Assembly (NCBI GenBank): GCA_003599415.1
Contig: QZKB01000045.1
Coordinates: 1-64,000 of the forward strand
Source: Ignavibacteriales bacterium
GTDB taxonomy: Bacteria > Bacteroidota > Ignavibacteria > Ignavibacteriales > SURF-24
Direction of reading: 5' to 3'
Length of the DNA: 64,000 nt
Shown one piece after another: positions 62,911 to 64,000 of this stretch (positions are counted from its first letter, which is position 1; each line of letters begins with the position of its first letter). The notes below the pieces were generated by a model. That model was not told the DNA's origin. It saw only the letters and a program-made list of their open reading frames with translations, and did not search any database. A program made the position numbers and the translations under genes.

Positions 62911-64000
62911 TCATCTTACAACTGGAAACACTGCAACTCTTAATCTTGTACAGCCGTATGGTATTAAAGTAATTTCTTCTTCCGGAGTTGAATATTTTTT
63001 TGGTGCCCAGTAAGGAGTATAAGGCTGAGGACCTGCTATACCGCCGTACTGCTGCCATTCCGGAATTTCCTTTGCTTTTGCAATCAACTGAACCGGAGCA
63101 TTATCAATTTTCCATGGCTGATCTTTTACTTCGTTAAACTTTATTTGAAATAACGAATCAGGTTTATCCACATAACTTCTAAGCAAACCATAATTCCATT
63201 TACTTTTAGGGTGAACCTCATAAGTCGGGTAAGGTTCTTCTCCGCCGATCTTTTTCCATTCTTCATTTATCTTTAATCCGTAAACAAGCGGACCGCGTTC
63301 AACAGCTGCACCGTTTTCATACCAATTGGATATTTTAATATTCATCGGGAGTGATAATTCAATTACATCATTCTGTTTCCATTTGCGTATAACTTTGGTG
63401 ATGCTGCCAGAAGATGGTCTGCTGTATTCTTTTCCATTAACATAAATAACAGCATTAGTACACCAGGTAGGAATTCTTAAATGAAATGGGAATGAAATAT
63501 TCTCTTTGCTTTTATAAACAAATTTAATTTTATCTTCAAAGGGATAATTCGTTTCCTCGGTAAACTGAACTTCGACATTATCCATCACTTTAGCTTTTAC
63601 TTCTGACGGCGCATAAACCAATGCGGCTATACCATTATCATTTGTTGCGTACCATAAATTAGCCGCATACTTTGGCCATCCCTGATGAAGATTAGCAGTA
63701 CAGCATCCGTAACCGTTCTCAAGCCCAAAACAAATTTCTGTTTGCGTATGCTGCACATTAAAGTTATGCCAGCCTTTGTCGCAGACAATCTGGTTTGCCA
63801 ACTGATAATATTGTCTTCCGGTAATTTCCGGAGTCATTTCTGCCGGTAATGCATTATAGGTAACACGTTCAAGCCAGTCTGCGTATTCGCCATCACCTGT
63901 AATCTGTATAATATTTTCAAGGCTGAACATATATTCAACCACCGTACAAAGTTCTGTCCCTTTTGTTGGATCTGTACCGGATAAAAGTTCATCACCGCTC
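62911..64000 (-). CDS. GH127 beta-L-arabinofuranosidase-like enzyme, N-terminal part outside window
   Basis: The frame is open to the right window edge, so the true start is not visible; 363 residues are present. The edge residues GTDPTKGTELCTVVEYM and the later GYGCCTANLHQGWPKYA are the GH127 (DUF1680) signature, including the Glu/Cys pair and the two adjacent Cys that hold zinc and the nucleophile in HypBA1-type enzymes. The C-terminal beta domain (LPMNIKISNWYENGAAVERG, PLVYGLKI) is complete. It should release beta-L-arabinofuranose from arabinosylated glycans. It is the most upstream visible gene of the second saccharide-degradation run. Confidence 0.93.
   Translation of the reverse strand, partial: SGDELLSGTDPTKGTELCTVVEYMFSLENIIQITGDGEYADWLERVTYNALPAEMTPEITGRQYYQLANQIVCDKGWHNFNVQHTQTEICFGLENGYGCCTANLHQGWPKYAANLWYATNDNGIAALVYAPSEVKAKVMDNVEVQFTEETNYPFEDKIKFVYKSKENISFPFHLRIPTWCTNAVIYVNGKEYSRPSSGSITKVIRKWKQNDVIELSLPMNIKISNWYENGAAVERGPLVYGLKINEEWKKIGGEEPYPTYEVHPKSKWNYGLLRSYVDKPDSLFQIKFNEVKDQPWKIDNAPVQLIAKAKEIPEWQQYGGIAGPQPYTPYWAPKKYSTPEEEITLIPYGCTRLRVAVFPVVR

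Noticed and set aside
1-64000. CRISPR array, tRNA or rRNA genes
   Set aside because: No regularly spaced direct repeats, cloverleaf-like runs or rRNA signatures were noticed on reading; a covariance-model scan would be needed to exclude small RNAs.

Overview
This is an AT-rich bacterial window with dense, mostly minus-strand genes, many Sec signal peptides and lipoboxes, and one type IX secretion (T9SS type A) C-terminal sorting domain with the YPNPFNPST signature. Together with the lipoprotein, flippase and glycosyltransferase styles, this points to the Bacteroidota/Ignavibacteriota/Chlorobiota group, most likely an Ignavibacteria-type polysaccharide degrader. That placement is inferred from protein style, not from a marker search. 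No rRNA, tRNA or CRISPR was recognised.

Layout. (A) 1-15078, all minus strand: a saccharide-degradation locus. In transcription order it holds a GH3 beta-xylosidase-like enzyme, a GH63-like (alpha/alpha)6 protein, a U32 RlhA-like protein, a debranching-enzyme-like (alpha/alpha)6 protein, a secreted protein of an unrecognised family, a LacI-type regulator, a lipoprotein with a degenerate M24 fold, an SSS sodium/solute symporter and a small membrane protein. A perfect 14-bp LacI-type palindrome precedes the M24 gene. (B) 15281-29698: signalling and housekeeping. It holds a small TM1266-like regulator, a Cache-PAS histidine kinase with a CheY-like regulator, a GH13 amylase, an ECF sigma/anti-sigma/FmdB/rhodanese operon, an AlkA-like glycosylase, a cNMP-GAF kinase-like protein without its phospho-acceptor His, miaA, a GT2-like protein, prfA and an AI-2E family permease. 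(C) 29831-46250: surface polysaccharide synthesis. It holds GT4, GT9 and GT2 glycosyltransferases, a Wzx-type flippase, a YfhO-like membrane protein, SAM and FkbM methyltransferases, and two plus-strand beta-propeller lipoproteins, the second broken by a frameshift. (D) 46386-50610: two small Cys-containing proteins, a TroA/BtuF-like binding lipoprotein, a SppA protease with a beta-rich N-terminal extension, and a 54-aa basic protein. (E) 50864-64000, minus strand: a second saccharide-degradation locus. It holds GH127, two members of the unrecognised secreted family (one with the T9SS tail), a GH-like/FGE-like fusion, a large amidotransferase-like plus debranching-like fusion and a second GH63-like protein. 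A DUF559 nuclease gene bracketed by inverted repeats sits inside this run.

The main biological point is that loci A and E, about 35 kb apart, each carry the same three building blocks: a debranching-like (alpha/alpha)6 protein, a GH63-like (alpha/alpha)6 protein, and one or two members of the unrecognised secreted family. No SusC/SusD pair is seen. I read this as a duplicated, undescribed glycan-processing module. Locus A adds LacI control and sodium-coupled uptake. GH3 and GH127 partners hint at a pentose-containing hemicellulose or pectin side chain as the substrate.
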